The translations under genes were made by a program, and so were the position numbers. The notes beneath the pieces were generated by a model that saw only the letters and a program-made list of their open reading frames with translations, made no database searches and was not told the origin of the DNA. From Glutamicibacter sp. MNS18 (GTDB lineage: Bacteria > Actinomycetota > Actinomycetes > Actinomycetales > Micrococcaceae), in assembly GCF_026107515.2 (NCBI RefSeq), contig NZ_JAPCHW010000003.1, positions 1 through 64,000 on the forward strand: a DNA stretch of 64,000 bases, in the 5' to 3' direction. Shown here one piece after another: positions 1-8,225 of this stretch (the stretch's first letter is position 1; each line of letters opens with the position of its first letter).

Positions 1-1
1 G

Positions 2-55
2 TTGCAGCAGCTGGCCATGGCCTACCCGGAGCGCATCGAGCCGTATTTGAAGTGA
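2..55 (+). CDS. C-terminal end of a truncated upstream gene
   Basis: An open frame runs from the window edge to TGA at 53-55 and encodes the last 17 residues of a protein, ending in PERIEPYLK. The piece is too short to assign to a family. It is followed by about 160 bases with no other gene before the DUF2278 start. Confidence 0.4.
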   Translation: MQQLAMAYPERIEPYLK

Positions 56-214
56 GTGTTAAGAAGCCCTGAATAACGGATGTGACTAGGGGCTTACACA
101 AACTTCCTGACAGGCTCCGGTGTAACGGTGGATTGCCCATACTTCGCTGACCGGTCGAGTCGGCGCCGAGGGGAAAAGGTGAACCCGACACGCCACATCC
201 GGTGGGGAGGGATC

Positions 215-874
215 ATGCCACTGAGCCACGGTTACGGGGTGCTGGTCGGCACCCTGCATGACTACTACCGGGACCCGCCCGATAATTACGGCCGTTTCTA
301 TCATGGCAACCTCGTGGTGCGGTCCCCTGCCGGCCACTACAAGTGCGCCATTGATGTGGACCCCAAAAACATGCCCAACGGGATCCAGTGGAGAAGCGTG
401 AAAATCCGCGAGCGGGACTTCGCGCGGATCGCGGCATGGCCTGGGGGCTGGCACCCGCTGGTCTCGGAGGAGTCGACCGGTGCGTTGGACTACATCCGGT
501 CCAGGGTGCTGCATCCGCCGTTGCTGGTCCGCACCGTGCGTTGTGACGGGTCGCTTGGCCGGTTGCTTCGCTGGCTGCGATGGAATCCACCATGGAACAG
601 CGGGACCGGTATCCAGGCGCTCACCGAACTGGAACGGACGATCGAGCAGGGCACCCGCTGCTACGTCTTCGGCGAGCCCTTCTCTACCGGGTTGGGAGTG
701 CACAACATCCACCAGAACCAGGGGGACCCCATCGGGGGAGGCTTTGATGAGGAGAACTGGATCTGGCAGGACGGGGCGACGATCGTGGCGAAACCCGATG
801 GGCAATTGGTCGGTTTCCTGAATAAGTTCGCCACGCAGTCCTTCAGGACCGATGACCAGGGGCGGCCGGCATGA
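215..874 (+). CDS. DUF2278 (YukJ-like) family protein
   Basis: The 219-residue protein begins MPLSHGYGVLVGTLHD, which resembles the N-terminus of DUF2278/YukJ-type proteins; the function of that family is not established. The frame is open back to 128, but the ATG at 215 is preferred because GGGGAGG lies five bases upstream and the conserved region starts there. No signal peptide or membrane segment is visible, so it is probably cytosolic. It overlaps the following lipoprotein gene by four bases (ATGA), so the two are probably translated together. The family call comes from N-terminal resemblance only. Confidence 0.6.
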   Translation: MPLSHGYGVLVGTLHDYYRDPPDNYGRFYHGNLVVRSPAGHYKCAIDVDPKNMPNGIQWRSVKIRERDFARIAAWPGGWHPLVSEESTGALDYIRSRVLHPPLLVRTVRCDGSLGRLLRWLRWNPPWNSGTGIQALTELERTIEQGTRCYVFGEPFSTGLGVHNIHQNQGDPIGGGFDEENWIWQDGATIVAKPDGQLVGFLNKFATQSFRTDDQGRPA

Positions 875-1425
875 GCGGGCCGCGGGGCCAACGAACACCC
901 GTTGGGAGAAGCCGGGCGGTACGTGGGACGATCGCCGCCGCGGTAGTAGCTTCCATCCTGATGCCGGCATTTGCGGGCTGTTCCGTCCGGGGGACAACTT
1001 CATTGGACGAACTGGCCAGGACCATGGGAACCAGCGTTGATGACCTGGCGGGGCCGCTGGGCAGGTCCGCCGCCCAACAGGGACGAACGGCCGACGAGTA
1101 CGCCGAAGCGTTGCTCGACCGGTTCGGGAATCCCGCCGGTCACGCAGGATTCCTGTCCGCCGATACGGCCAGCAGAACCTGCAGTGTCACCATGGACCTG
1201 CTGGATCTCGAGGTACCCGACAGGATCACCGCGGAGTGGATGCTGTTCCAGCTCGCGCAGCAGCTGGTTGACGAATACCGGGCTACCGCCCCGGCCCTGC
1301 GCAGCGACCTGGAGGAAATCCTCGATACCGTAATCGGGTTACGCGAGCGATTCCGCCAGGGCCAGGACATCACCGTGCAGCTGTGGCTGCTGGCCATCAG
1401 AACCTGCGCGGCGGTGCCCCGGTAG
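871..1425 (+). CDS. Putative lipoprotein, function unknown
   Basis: The 184-residue protein has basic N-terminal residues, a hydrophobic stretch (about residues 20-35) and a lipobox-like AFAGC with Cys37, which predicts export and lipid anchoring. The Phe at -3 is not the usual residue, so the lipobox is imperfect. The mature part is acidic and mostly helical in appearance, with no recognised domain. The ATG overlaps the stop of the DUF2278 gene (ATGA), suggesting a two-gene operon. It converges on the helicase gene with only 15 bases between the stops. Confidence 0.6.
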   Translation: MSGPRGQRTPVGRSRAVRGTIAAAVVASILMPAFAGCSVRGTTSLDELARTMGTSVDDLAGPLGRSAAQQGRTADEYAEALLDRFGNPAGHAGFLSADTASRTCSVTMDLLDLEVPDRITAEWMLFQLAQQLVDEYRATAPALRSDLEEILDTVIGLRERFRQGQDITVQLWLLAIRTCAAVPR

Positions 1426-1440
1426 CCGGCCCCAGGGTGC

Positions 1441-3969
1441 CTAGTCCAGCCGCCCCACAGCGGTCACCGTCACCACCGGGAACCCGGCTTCGTCGGAGTC
1501 ATCCAGCGAGATGGTGGCGTTGATACCCCAGTCGTGGTTCTCCTCGGGGTCGGCGAAGATCTGGCGGACCTCCCAGATCCGGCCGGGCTTCTCCTGCACG
1601 ATGAACAGCTTGGTACTGCGTGCGGTGGGGCCGTCGTCGATATCCTCGTGTTCCTCGAAATAATCGTCCATGACCGTGGCCCAGGCATCGGCATCGAAAC
1701 CGTTGTGCCCGTCCAGTTCGCCCAGAGCCCGGTCTTGTTCGTCGGCGAAGAGCTTGACCCGGCGGAACATCTCGTTGCGCACCATCACGCGGAATGCCCG
1801 CGCATTGCTGGTCAGCTTCTCCGGGGCCGGCGGGGTGATCTCGGTGTCCTCGTGCAGTTCCCCGCGGGAGAGCTCCTCCCATTCGTCCAGCAGCGAGGAG
1901 TCGATCTGGCGGATCATCTCGCCCAGCCACTCAATCAGGTCAACCAGGTCCTCACGCAGCGAATCCTGCGGCACGGTCTGGCGCAACGCCTTGTAGGCAT
2001 CGGTGAGATAGCGCAGCAACACGCCCTCGGAACGGGCCAGCTGGTAGTACTGCACGAAGTCGCTGAAACCCATGGCGCGTTCGTACATGTCGCGCACCAC
2101 CGACTTCGGGGCGAGCTCGAAGTCGGCGAGCCACGGGGCGCCCTGGCGGTACTGCTCGAAGGCGGACTCCAGCCGTTCGGCCAGCGGCTGCGGATAGCTG
2201 ATGGTGTCCAGGATGTTCATCCGCTGGTCGTACTCGATACCGTCGGCCTTCATCTGCGCCACGGCCTCGCCCCGGGCCTTCTTCTCCTGGGCGGAGAGTA
2301 CCTGGCGGGGCTTTTCCAGGGTCGCCTCGATCACCGAGACCACATCCAGCGCATAGCTGGCCGATTCCGGTTCGAACAGTTCCAGGGCGGCCAGGGCGAA
2401 CGGGGACAGAGGCTGGTTCAGCGCGAAGTTCTGCTGCAGATGCACGGTCAACGCGTAGTGGTTGCCGTACTGGTCCGGTTCCTTATTGCGCACCACCACT
2501 CCGGTGGCCAGCAGCTCACGCAGGATCCCCAGCACCCGCAGCTTCAACTTGCGCTGCGCGGACGGGGTCTCATGGTTCTGGTTCAGCAACCGGCTGATCG
2601 TCTCAAAGGTGTTTTCCTCGCGCTCCAGCAGGTTCAGGACCATCGAGTGGGAGACCTGGAAGGAGGACTTCAGGGTCTCCGGAGCGGCGTCCACGATTTT
2701 CTCGAAGGTCTTCTCTCCCCAGGTCACGAAACCCTGTGGCGGCTTCTTCTTGGGGATCTGGCGCAGCTTGGATGAACCCTCGCCGTGCTTCTTCACGGCC
2801 TTTTCCATGGCCTTGGCATTCTCGATCGCGTGTTCCGGGGCCTGGACCAGTACGGTGCCGGCGGTATCGAATCCGGCCCGGCCGGCCCGGCCGGCGATCT
2901 GGTGGAACTCGCGGGCGTTGAGGATCCGGGTGCGGGTGCCGTCGAACTTGGACAGTGCGGTGATCACCACGGTGCGGATGGGCACATTGATGCCCACCCC
3001 CAGGGTATCGGTGCCGCAGATGACCTTCAGCAGCCCGGCCTGCGCCAACTGCTCGACCAGCCGCCGGTACTTGGGCAGCATCCCGGCATGGTGCACCCCG
3101 ATGCCGTGGCGGACCAGCCGGTTCAGGGTCTTGCCGAAGCCGGCGGCGAAACGGAACCCGCCGATCAGCTCACTGATCTTCTCCTTCTCCTCGCGGGTGG
3201 CCACATTGATACTCATCAGCCCGGTGGCCCGGTCGATCGCGTCCAGCTGGGAGAAATGCACGATGTAGATCGGGGTCTGGCTGGTGCGGATCAGCTCGTC
3301 CACGGCCTCCTGCACCGGCTCCATGGAGTAGTAGAAGTGCAGCGGGATCGGGCGTTCGGTGTGCGCCACCGTAGCGGTCTCCCGCCCGGTGCGCCCGGTG
3401 AGCTCCTCCTCGAAGCGGGTGACATCCCCCAGGGTAGCGCTCATGAGCAGGAACTGCGCCTGCGGCAACTCGATCAACGGGACCTGCCAGGCCCAGCCGC
3501 GCTGCGGATCGGCATAGAAATGGAACTCATCCATCACCACGGTGTTCACATCGGCCTTGGATCCCTCTCGCAGCGCGATGTTGGCCAGGATCTCCGCGGT
3601 ACAGCAGATGATCGGGGCATCGGCGTTCACCGAGGAATCCCCGGTGACCATCCCGACATTCTCGGCGCCGAAGATCTTGCACAGATCGAAGAACTTCTCC
3701 GAGACCAGCGCCTTGATCGGTGCCGTATAGAAGCTGACCTGGTCCCGGCACATGGCGTAGAAATGCGCCGCAACCGCGACCAACGACTTGCCCGACCCGG
3801 TGGGGGTGGCCAGGATGACGTTGTTGCCGGCCACCAGATTCAACGAGGCCTCGTCCTGGGCCGGGTACAGGTTTATGCCGCGTTCGGTCACCCAGCGGCC
3901 GAAGGCCTCGTAGATTTCTTCATCGGAAACGTTGGAAGGATCGGCCGGAAGCAAGTCAGTGAGCATCAT
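1441..3969 (-). CDS. Ski2-like DEAD/DEAH-box helicase with DUF3516-type C-terminus
   Basis: This is a superfamily 2 RNA or DNA helicase of 842 residues. Visible motifs are Walker A ATPTGSGKS (about 54-62), the Walker B variant DEFH (147-150), motif III SAT (177-179) and motif VI HQIAGRAGRAGFD in the second RecA-like domain. The long C-terminal half fits the DUF3516 helicases common in actinobacteria, whose substrate is not well defined. Two adjacent ATG codons (3969 and 3966) are possible starts. It is divergent from the tam methyltransferase gene with about 76 bases between starts, and reads alone. Confidence 0.85.
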   Translation of the reverse strand: MMLTDLLPADPSNVSDEEIYEAFGRWVTERGINLYPAQDEASLNLVAGNNVILATPTGSGKSLVAVAAHFYAMCRDQVSFYTAPIKALVSEKFFDLCKIFGAENVGMVTGDSSVNADAPIICCTAEILANIALREGSKADVNTVVMDEFHFYADPQRGWAWQVPLIELPQAQFLLMSATLGDVTRFEEELTGRTGRETATVAHTERPIPLHFYYSMEPVQEAVDELIRTSQTPIYIVHFSQLDAIDRATGLMSINVATREEKEKISELIGGFRFAAGFGKTLNRLVRHGIGVHHAGMLPKYRRLVEQLAQAGLLKVICGTDTLGVGINVPIRTVVITALSKFDGTRTRILNAREFHQIAGRAGRAGFDTAGTVLVQAPEHAIENAKAMEKAVKKHGEGSSKLRQIPKKKPPQGFVTWGEKTFEKIVDAAPETLKSSFQVSHSMVLNLLEREENTFETISRLLNQNHETPSAQRKLKLRVLGILRELLATGVVVRNKEPDQYGNHYALTVHLQQNFALNQPLSPFALAALELFEPESASYALDVVSVIEATLEKPRQVLSAQEKKARGEAVAQMKADGIEYDQRMNILDTISYPQPLAERLESAFEQYRQGAPWLADFELAPKSVVRDMYERAMGFSDFVQYYQLARSEGVLLRYLTDAYKALRQTVPQDSLREDLVDLIEWLGEMIRQIDSSLLDEWEELSRGELHEDTEITPPAPEKLTSNARAFRVMVRNEMFRRVKLFADEQDRALGELDGHNGFDADAWATVMDDYFEEHEDIDDGPTARSTKLFIVQEKPGRIWEVRQIFADPEENHDWGINATISLDDSDEAGFPVVTVTAVGRLD

Positions 3970-4045
3970 GATAATTCCAGCTTATCGGTTGCGAACTATG
4001 AACCTGCTCTAGGCGTGGTGCGCCGTGCGGCATTAAACTTGAACC

Positions 4046-4837
4046 ATGAAGTGGGATCCAAGCAAGTACACCGAGTTCGCCGATCACCGCGGACGCCCGT
4101 ATCTGGACCTGATGGCGCGCGTTGACCATCTTGCTCCCAAGAAAATCGTGGACTTGGGGTGTGGACCGGGAAACATGACCAAACGGCTGGCCGAACGGTG
4201 GCCCGAAGCCTTGGTCCTTGGCCTCGATTCCTCGCAAACCATGATCGACTCGGCCAACGCCCAGATCAATCTGCCGAACCTGCGCTTCGAATTGGCCGAT
4301 GCCACCAGCTGGCAGGCCGATGACACCATCGACATGATCTTCTCCAACGCCATGCTGCAGTGGATCCCCGGACACCAGCAGCTATTGAGCCGGTGGCTGG
4401 GGCAGATGGACACCGAGGCCGCGGTCGCCATCCAGGTGCCCGGGAATTTCTCCTCACCCTCGCACACGGTGATGCGGGAAGTGGCCGACAGCCAGAAGTG
4501 GTCCGGAAAGCTTGGTGGGGTGCTGCGCCACAATGAGGCGGTGGGTGATCCCGCCGACTACCAACGTCTGCTGATTGATGCCGGATACACCGCCGATGTC
4601 TGGGAGACCACCTACCACCAGCTGGTGGCCGGTGAGGACCCGATCCTGCAGTGGGTGCGCGGCACCGCGCTGCTGCCGGTCAAGGACGTGCTCAGCGAGG
4701 CAGACTACCTGGAATTCGAGGATGACTACCGCCAGGCTGTCGCCGACAAGTACCAGGGCATCGACGTTGCCGGCGGGGCTACACTGACCAATTTCCCGTT
4801 CCGCCGCATCTTCATGGTCGGACAGAAGCTGGGCTGA
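4046..4837 (+). CDS. tam: Trans-aconitate 2-methyltransferase
   Basis: The 263-residue class I SAM-dependent methyltransferase should methylate trans-aconitate, removing an inhibitor formed spontaneously from the TCA intermediate cis-aconitate. The N-terminus MKWDPSKYTEF and the SAM-binding motif I VDLGCGPGN (35-43) are typical of Tam, and the length matches the family. The ATG at 4046 is the natural start. The GNAT gene follows after 19 bases, so the two may be co-transcribed. Confidence 0.85.
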   Translation: MKWDPSKYTEFADHRGRPYLDLMARVDHLAPKKIVDLGCGPGNMTKRLAERWPEALVLGLDSSQTMIDSANAQINLPNLRFELADATSWQADDTIDMIFSNAMLQWIPGHQQLLSRWLGQMDTEAAVAIQVPGNFSSPSHTVMREVADSQKWSGKLGGVLRHNEAVGDPADYQRLLIDAGYTADVWETTYHQLVAGEDPILQWVRGTALLPVKDVLSEADYLEFEDDYRQAVADKYQGIDVAGGATLTNFPFRRIFMVGQKLG

Positions 4838-4856
4838 TTGCTGCGAGGTGGGAACC

Positions 4857-5336
4857 ATGGGTGCGCTGGTGCCATGGCTTGCAGGGCCACCACATGCCCA
4901 AGTGCTGGCCGAACTGCAGTTCGCATTCAACACCGAGTTCGATTCCCCCTGCCCGGATCGGCGGCTGCTGCAATCCCGTCTGTCCCGCATGCTGGCCGGG
5001 AACCAGTGCTTTGGCGTAGCCATCGGGGCGCAGGCGGACCCGGCCGGCATGGGGATCATCACGTTGCGGCCCACCATTTATTCGGATGGGCCACTGGGTG
5101 TGCTGGACGAGCTCTATATCAAACCCGTCAAACGTGGGACGGGGTTGGGCACCGCACTGCTACGCCTGGCGATCAGCGAATTGCTTGCCCGGGGCGGGGA
5201 GGAAATGCATATCAACGTGGATGAAGAGGACATCGATACCCGGCGTTTCTATGTTCGACACGGCTTCCGCAATAGCGAACCGGGTAGCGACCAGCGGATG
5301 CTGTTGTACATCCAGGACTTCCCCCGCTCCGGGTGA
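4857..5336 (+). CDS. GNAT-family N-acetyltransferase
   Basis: This 159-residue protein has the acetyl-CoA binding motif A VKRGTGLGTALL (about 91-102) followed by the usual helix and a C-terminal DTRRFYVRHGF segment, all standard for GNAT enzymes. The substrate cannot be predicted. The frame also allows GTG at 4848, but ATG at 4857 is better spaced from a GAGG stretch. It sits 19 bases after tam and converges on the metallo-beta-lactamase gene. Confidence 0.75.
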   Translation: MGALVPWLAGPPHAQVLAELQFAFNTEFDSPCPDRRLLQSRLSRMLAGNQCFGVAIGAQADPAGMGIITLRPTIYSDGPLGVLDELYIKPVKRGTGLGTALLRLAISELLARGGEEMHINVDEEDIDTRRFYVRHGFRNSEPGSDQRMLLYIQDFPRSG

Positions 5337-5378
5337 CACGGGCACCGGCAGTTGGCCCAGCCCGTCACCGGGACCCGG

Positions 5379-6032
5379 TTACCAGCCGCGTTCCTGCCAT
5401 TCGGCCAGATGCGGGCGCTCGGTACCCAGGGTCGTGGTGCTGCCGTGACCCGGGTAGACCAACGCCTCGTCCGGGTACTTGCCGAACAGCCTTTCGCTGA
5501 CATCGGCGAACAGCGACATGAAGCGCTGCGGATCCTTCCAGGTATTCCCCACACCGCCTGGGAACAGCGAATCACCGCTGAGGATCACCACCTGGCCGGA
5601 GGAATCCTTCACCACATAGGCGATCGACCCCGGGGTGTGGCCGCGAAGGTGCACGCACTCGATGACCACATCGCCCAGGGGCAGCCGGTCACCGTGTTTC
5701 ACCGGGTGCGTAGTTGCCACCCCGGACTGCTTCTCGATCTCGGCCGCGTCCTCGGCCCCGGCGTAGGTGGGTACCGGGTACGCCTCATGGGCCTGGCCCA
5801 GGGCCCGGACATGGTCCCAATGCTGGTGGGTGGTGGCGATGGCCACGATCTCGGGGTCAGGTCCGTCACCCGCCGCGGACTCGATCATTCCGGCAATGGC
5901 AGGCCAGTCGTCGGCCGCGTCGACCAGCAGCTGCTTTCCACTGGCTTTCTCGGTCAGCAGGTACACGTTATTGGACATGTCGGACACGCTGATGTGGCGA
6001 AGCACCACATCGTGAAGGTTTAGCTCAGTCAT
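5379..6032 (-). CDS. Metallo-beta-lactamase-fold hydrolase (glyoxalase II-like)
   Basis: The 217-residue protein has the zinc motif HxHxDH as HQHWDH (69-74), plus later ligands in HLRGHTPGS, SGDSLF and YPGHG, so both metal sites appear complete. Size and motifs resemble small glyoxalase II-type thioester hydrolases, but the substrate is uncertain. There is no signal peptide, so it is cytosolic. It is divergent from the GntR gene, the two starts lying 84 bases apart. Confidence 0.8.
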   Translation of the reverse strand: MTELNLHDVVLRHISVSDMSNNVYLLTEKASGKQLLVDAADDWPAIAGMIESAAGDGPDPEIVAIATTHQHWDHVRALGQAHEAYPVPTYAGAEDAAEIEKQSGVATTHPVKHGDRLPLGDVVIECVHLRGHTPGSIAYVVKDSSGQVVILSGDSLFPGGVGNTWKDPQRFMSLFADVSERLFGKYPDEALVYPGHGSTTTLGTERPHLAEWQERGW

Positions 6033-6116
6033 ACGTCCAGCCTAAGACCCAGAGCACGCCCGAGGCGATAGGCTCGAAATATTCGCCGCAGATCCACCGA
6101 CGGAAAGGGACGTGCC

Positions 6117-6494
6117 ATGGACAGCCTGGACTTCATCACGATTGACTCCGAAGCCTCGACCGCACCGTACCAGCAGGTCCGGGAACAGATCCTGGGCGCA
6201 ATCGCCGCAGGGCAACTCGCCCCGGGCACCAAACTGCCCTCGGTGCGGGCTCTGGCCGAAACCCTTTCCCTGGCCACCAACACCGTGGCCAAGGTGTACA
6301 AGGAACTCGAAGCCCAGGGAGCGGTGGTCACCCGGGGACGCCACGGCACGATCGTGCAAGCCAGCAGCAACAAGGGAGTCCAGGAAGTCAGCGACGCCGC
6401 CGCCGACCTGGCCCGGATCTGCCAGATCTGGAACGTCGACGAGGACAAGGCCGTGCAATACCTGCGCGCCGCCTTCAGCTCCCTGCCCCGGTAG
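6117..6494 (+). CDS. GntR-family regulator, YtrA type
   Basis: This 125-residue regulator has an N-terminal winged helix (about 13-75, containing PYQQVREQI, GTKLPSVRALA and ATNTVAKVYKEL) followed by a short helical tail only, as in YtrA-subfamily members that usually control ABC transporter operons. No transporter is adjacent here; the neighbours are a divergent hydrolase and a downstream lipoprotein. The ATG at 6117 leaves the conserved DNA-binding domain complete. Confidence 0.8.
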   Translation: MDSLDFITIDSEASTAPYQQVREQILGAIAAGQLAPGTKLPSVRALAETLSLATNTVAKVYKELEAQGAVVTRGRHGTIVQASSNKGVQEVSDAAADLARICQIWNVDEDKAVQYLRAAFSSLPR

Positions 6495-6588
6495 CGGCCA
6501 CGATCTACCGGCTGTGGATAAGCGCAGCAGGAATTTTCCCCCGGACCTAGGATGAGCCCACTGGTCCAACATGCCGAGGGGGAACACC

Positions 6589-8145
6589 ATGGCCGCCCGT
6601 CAACCATCCAGCTCACGAAAATACCTGGCCCTGTCCGTGGGAGCGGCGTTGTCGCTTGCAGCCTGCGTCTCCGCTGCGGATACCGAACGGGTTGAAGCGG
6701 AGGAACACCGGATCGCCGCCGAGCAACTGGGCAGTACCCCGGCCACCCTGCTCTGGCAGTCCACAGAGGAGCTGTCCAGCGATGCGTTGATCGTCGACGA
6801 GCTGGTGCTCGCCTATGTCCATGACCGTGGAACGCTCCGGCTGCTGGCCCGTGAACTGGAAACCGGTGAAGAACGCTGGCAACGTGAGGCCAGGACGGGG
6901 GCGGACCCCACCGGAGTCCGGTTGCAGCTGGAAACAGTCACCCACAACGACGCCCCGACCCTTGCCTTCCTGGAACCGGTAGGCAGCGAAGGCACCGGTG
7001 TCGTGGTCATCAACGCGCTCACCGGCCACGCCATCACCTCATGGGGCGAGGACTACTGGGGCAGTCGCCCCAGCTCCTGTGACGGGAGCTGGTGCCTGGA
7101 CGGCATCAACAACCCCAGCTTCGAGGAGCACACCTGGCGGGATCTGCAACTGGACTGGGACACCGGCCGTTGGGATAGGCTCGACCCTTCGGAGCTGGGC
7201 ACCCCCAGACCCGAAGGTTCGCGCATCGTGGGGCCGGGCTTGTCCTCCACGGGGGAGCGCGGACCGGGGGAGGAACTACTGGTCTTCGCCAAGGACGGGA
7301 GTATCCAGTGGCAACATCCCTACGAGGAGGTCTTCGATTCGCGGTACTCCACGGACTCCGGGTGGCAATGGCAGGGAACGGCGGACCCGGAACGCACCCT
7401 CATCGGGGCCGGCTCCCGTTCCCATGCCGTCCGCAGCGAGAGCACCTACCTGCTTGACTGGTCCAAGGACTTCATGACCGTCGGACTCGGCGAGGACACC
7501 GGGGACGTATTGTGGCGGTTGCCCGGTGGCCACCCGGAGTGCGGCGGGGCGATCTCGGACTGGGTGCTCGACGGGCGCCGGAGCATGGTGCTGTGCCAGT
7601 TCGACAGTGCACTGGGAACCGTGGCCGAGGCCAGCGGGGGCACCCGGGAGCAGAACATCACCGGTCTTGCATGGCGCGCCATGGCCATCGACACCTGGAC
7701 CGGCAAGGAATTATGGAGCCACCCGATGCCCCCGCTGGAACGCTTCCGCGAACTGATGGCGGGGCAGCGGCGTATCGTCTCGGATAACGACCACGCCTAT
7801 CTGCCAATGCAGGACGGGTGGCGGGCCATCGAGATCGCCAGCGGCACCCTGAAACAGCCCGCGGAGGTCTACGAACCCACCGTGCTCTGCTCGGTGGAAC
7901 GCGAGGTTTTCGAATTCGACGATCCGCACGACGAGCAGGGGCGGCACATCACCCTCCCGGCAGCAATCCAACCCTGCGACCGGGAAACCATGGAGCCGGT
8001 GGACAGCGTACCGGTGTACCGTGAGTTCCTGCGCGCCGGGTACGGAGACCAGCCACATGTGGCGCTCGCCGGAACGGAAGGACTGCTCGTCTACCGCATG
8101 CCGGCGCCGAACCGGGAACCAGCGATGCCGCCGCGCTCGCCGTGA
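6589..8145 (+). CDS. Lipoprotein with PQQ-like beta-propeller
   Basis: The 518-residue protein has a lipoprotein signal (basic start, hydrophobic core, lipobox LAAC with Cys26), so it should sit on the outer face of the membrane. The body contains recurring blades such as YVHDRGTLRLLARELETGEERWQ and AIDTWTGKELWSH, typical of PQQ-like propeller repeats. Enzyme activity is not implied: many such propellers are binding or scaffold proteins. The ATG at 6589 is preferred over 6571 because GAGGGGG lies just upstream and the signal peptide then has normal length. It reads alone, ahead of uvrA. Confidence 0.7.
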   Translation: MAARQPSSSRKYLALSVGAALSLAACVSAADTERVEAEEHRIAAEQLGSTPATLLWQSTEELSSDALIVDELVLAYVHDRGTLRLLARELETGEERWQREARTGADPTGVRLQLETVTHNDAPTLAFLEPVGSEGTGVVVINALTGHAITSWGEDYWGSRPSSCDGSWCLDGINNPSFEEHTWRDLQLDWDTGRWDRLDPSELGTPRPEGSRIVGPGLSSTGERGPGEELLVFAKDGSIQWQHPYEEVFDSRYSTDSGWQWQGTADPERTLIGAGSRSHAVRSESTYLLDWSKDFMTVGLGEDTGDVLWRLPGGHPECGGAISDWVLDGRRSMVLCQFDSALGTVAEASGGTREQNITGLAWRAMAIDTWTGKELWSHPMPPLERFRELMAGQRRIVSDNDHAYLPMQDGWRAIEIASGTLKQPAEVYEPTVLCSVEREVFEFDDPHDEQGRHITLPAAIQPCDRETMEPVDSVPVYREFLRAGYGDQPHVALAGTEGLLVYRMPAPNREPAMPPRSP

Positions 8146-8196
8146 TGCCCAGGCGCGGTGAAACTCACCCGGGGATGTGCCCCGGGGCACTCTTAT

Positions 8197-8219
8197 TCGA
8201 ATCAGTTTTCGATTAGTAT
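8197..8219 (+). promoter_or_regulatory. LexA (SOS) box and -10 element of uvrA
   Basis: TCGAATCAGTTTTCGA (8197-8212) is an inverted repeat TCGAA-N6-TTCGA matching the actinobacterial LexA operator (TCGAAC-N4-GTTCGA) in both outer arms. A -10-like TAGTAT follows at 8214-8219. LexA bound here would block the promoter, which fits SOS induction of uvrA. The -10 lies only six bases before the GTG start. Confidence 0.65.
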
Positions 8220-8225
8220 GGGCTG

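Noticed and set aside
1534-4125. Large plus-strand frames opposite the helicase gene
   Set aside because: These are GC-rich antisense shadows; the minus-strand frame has full helicase motifs.
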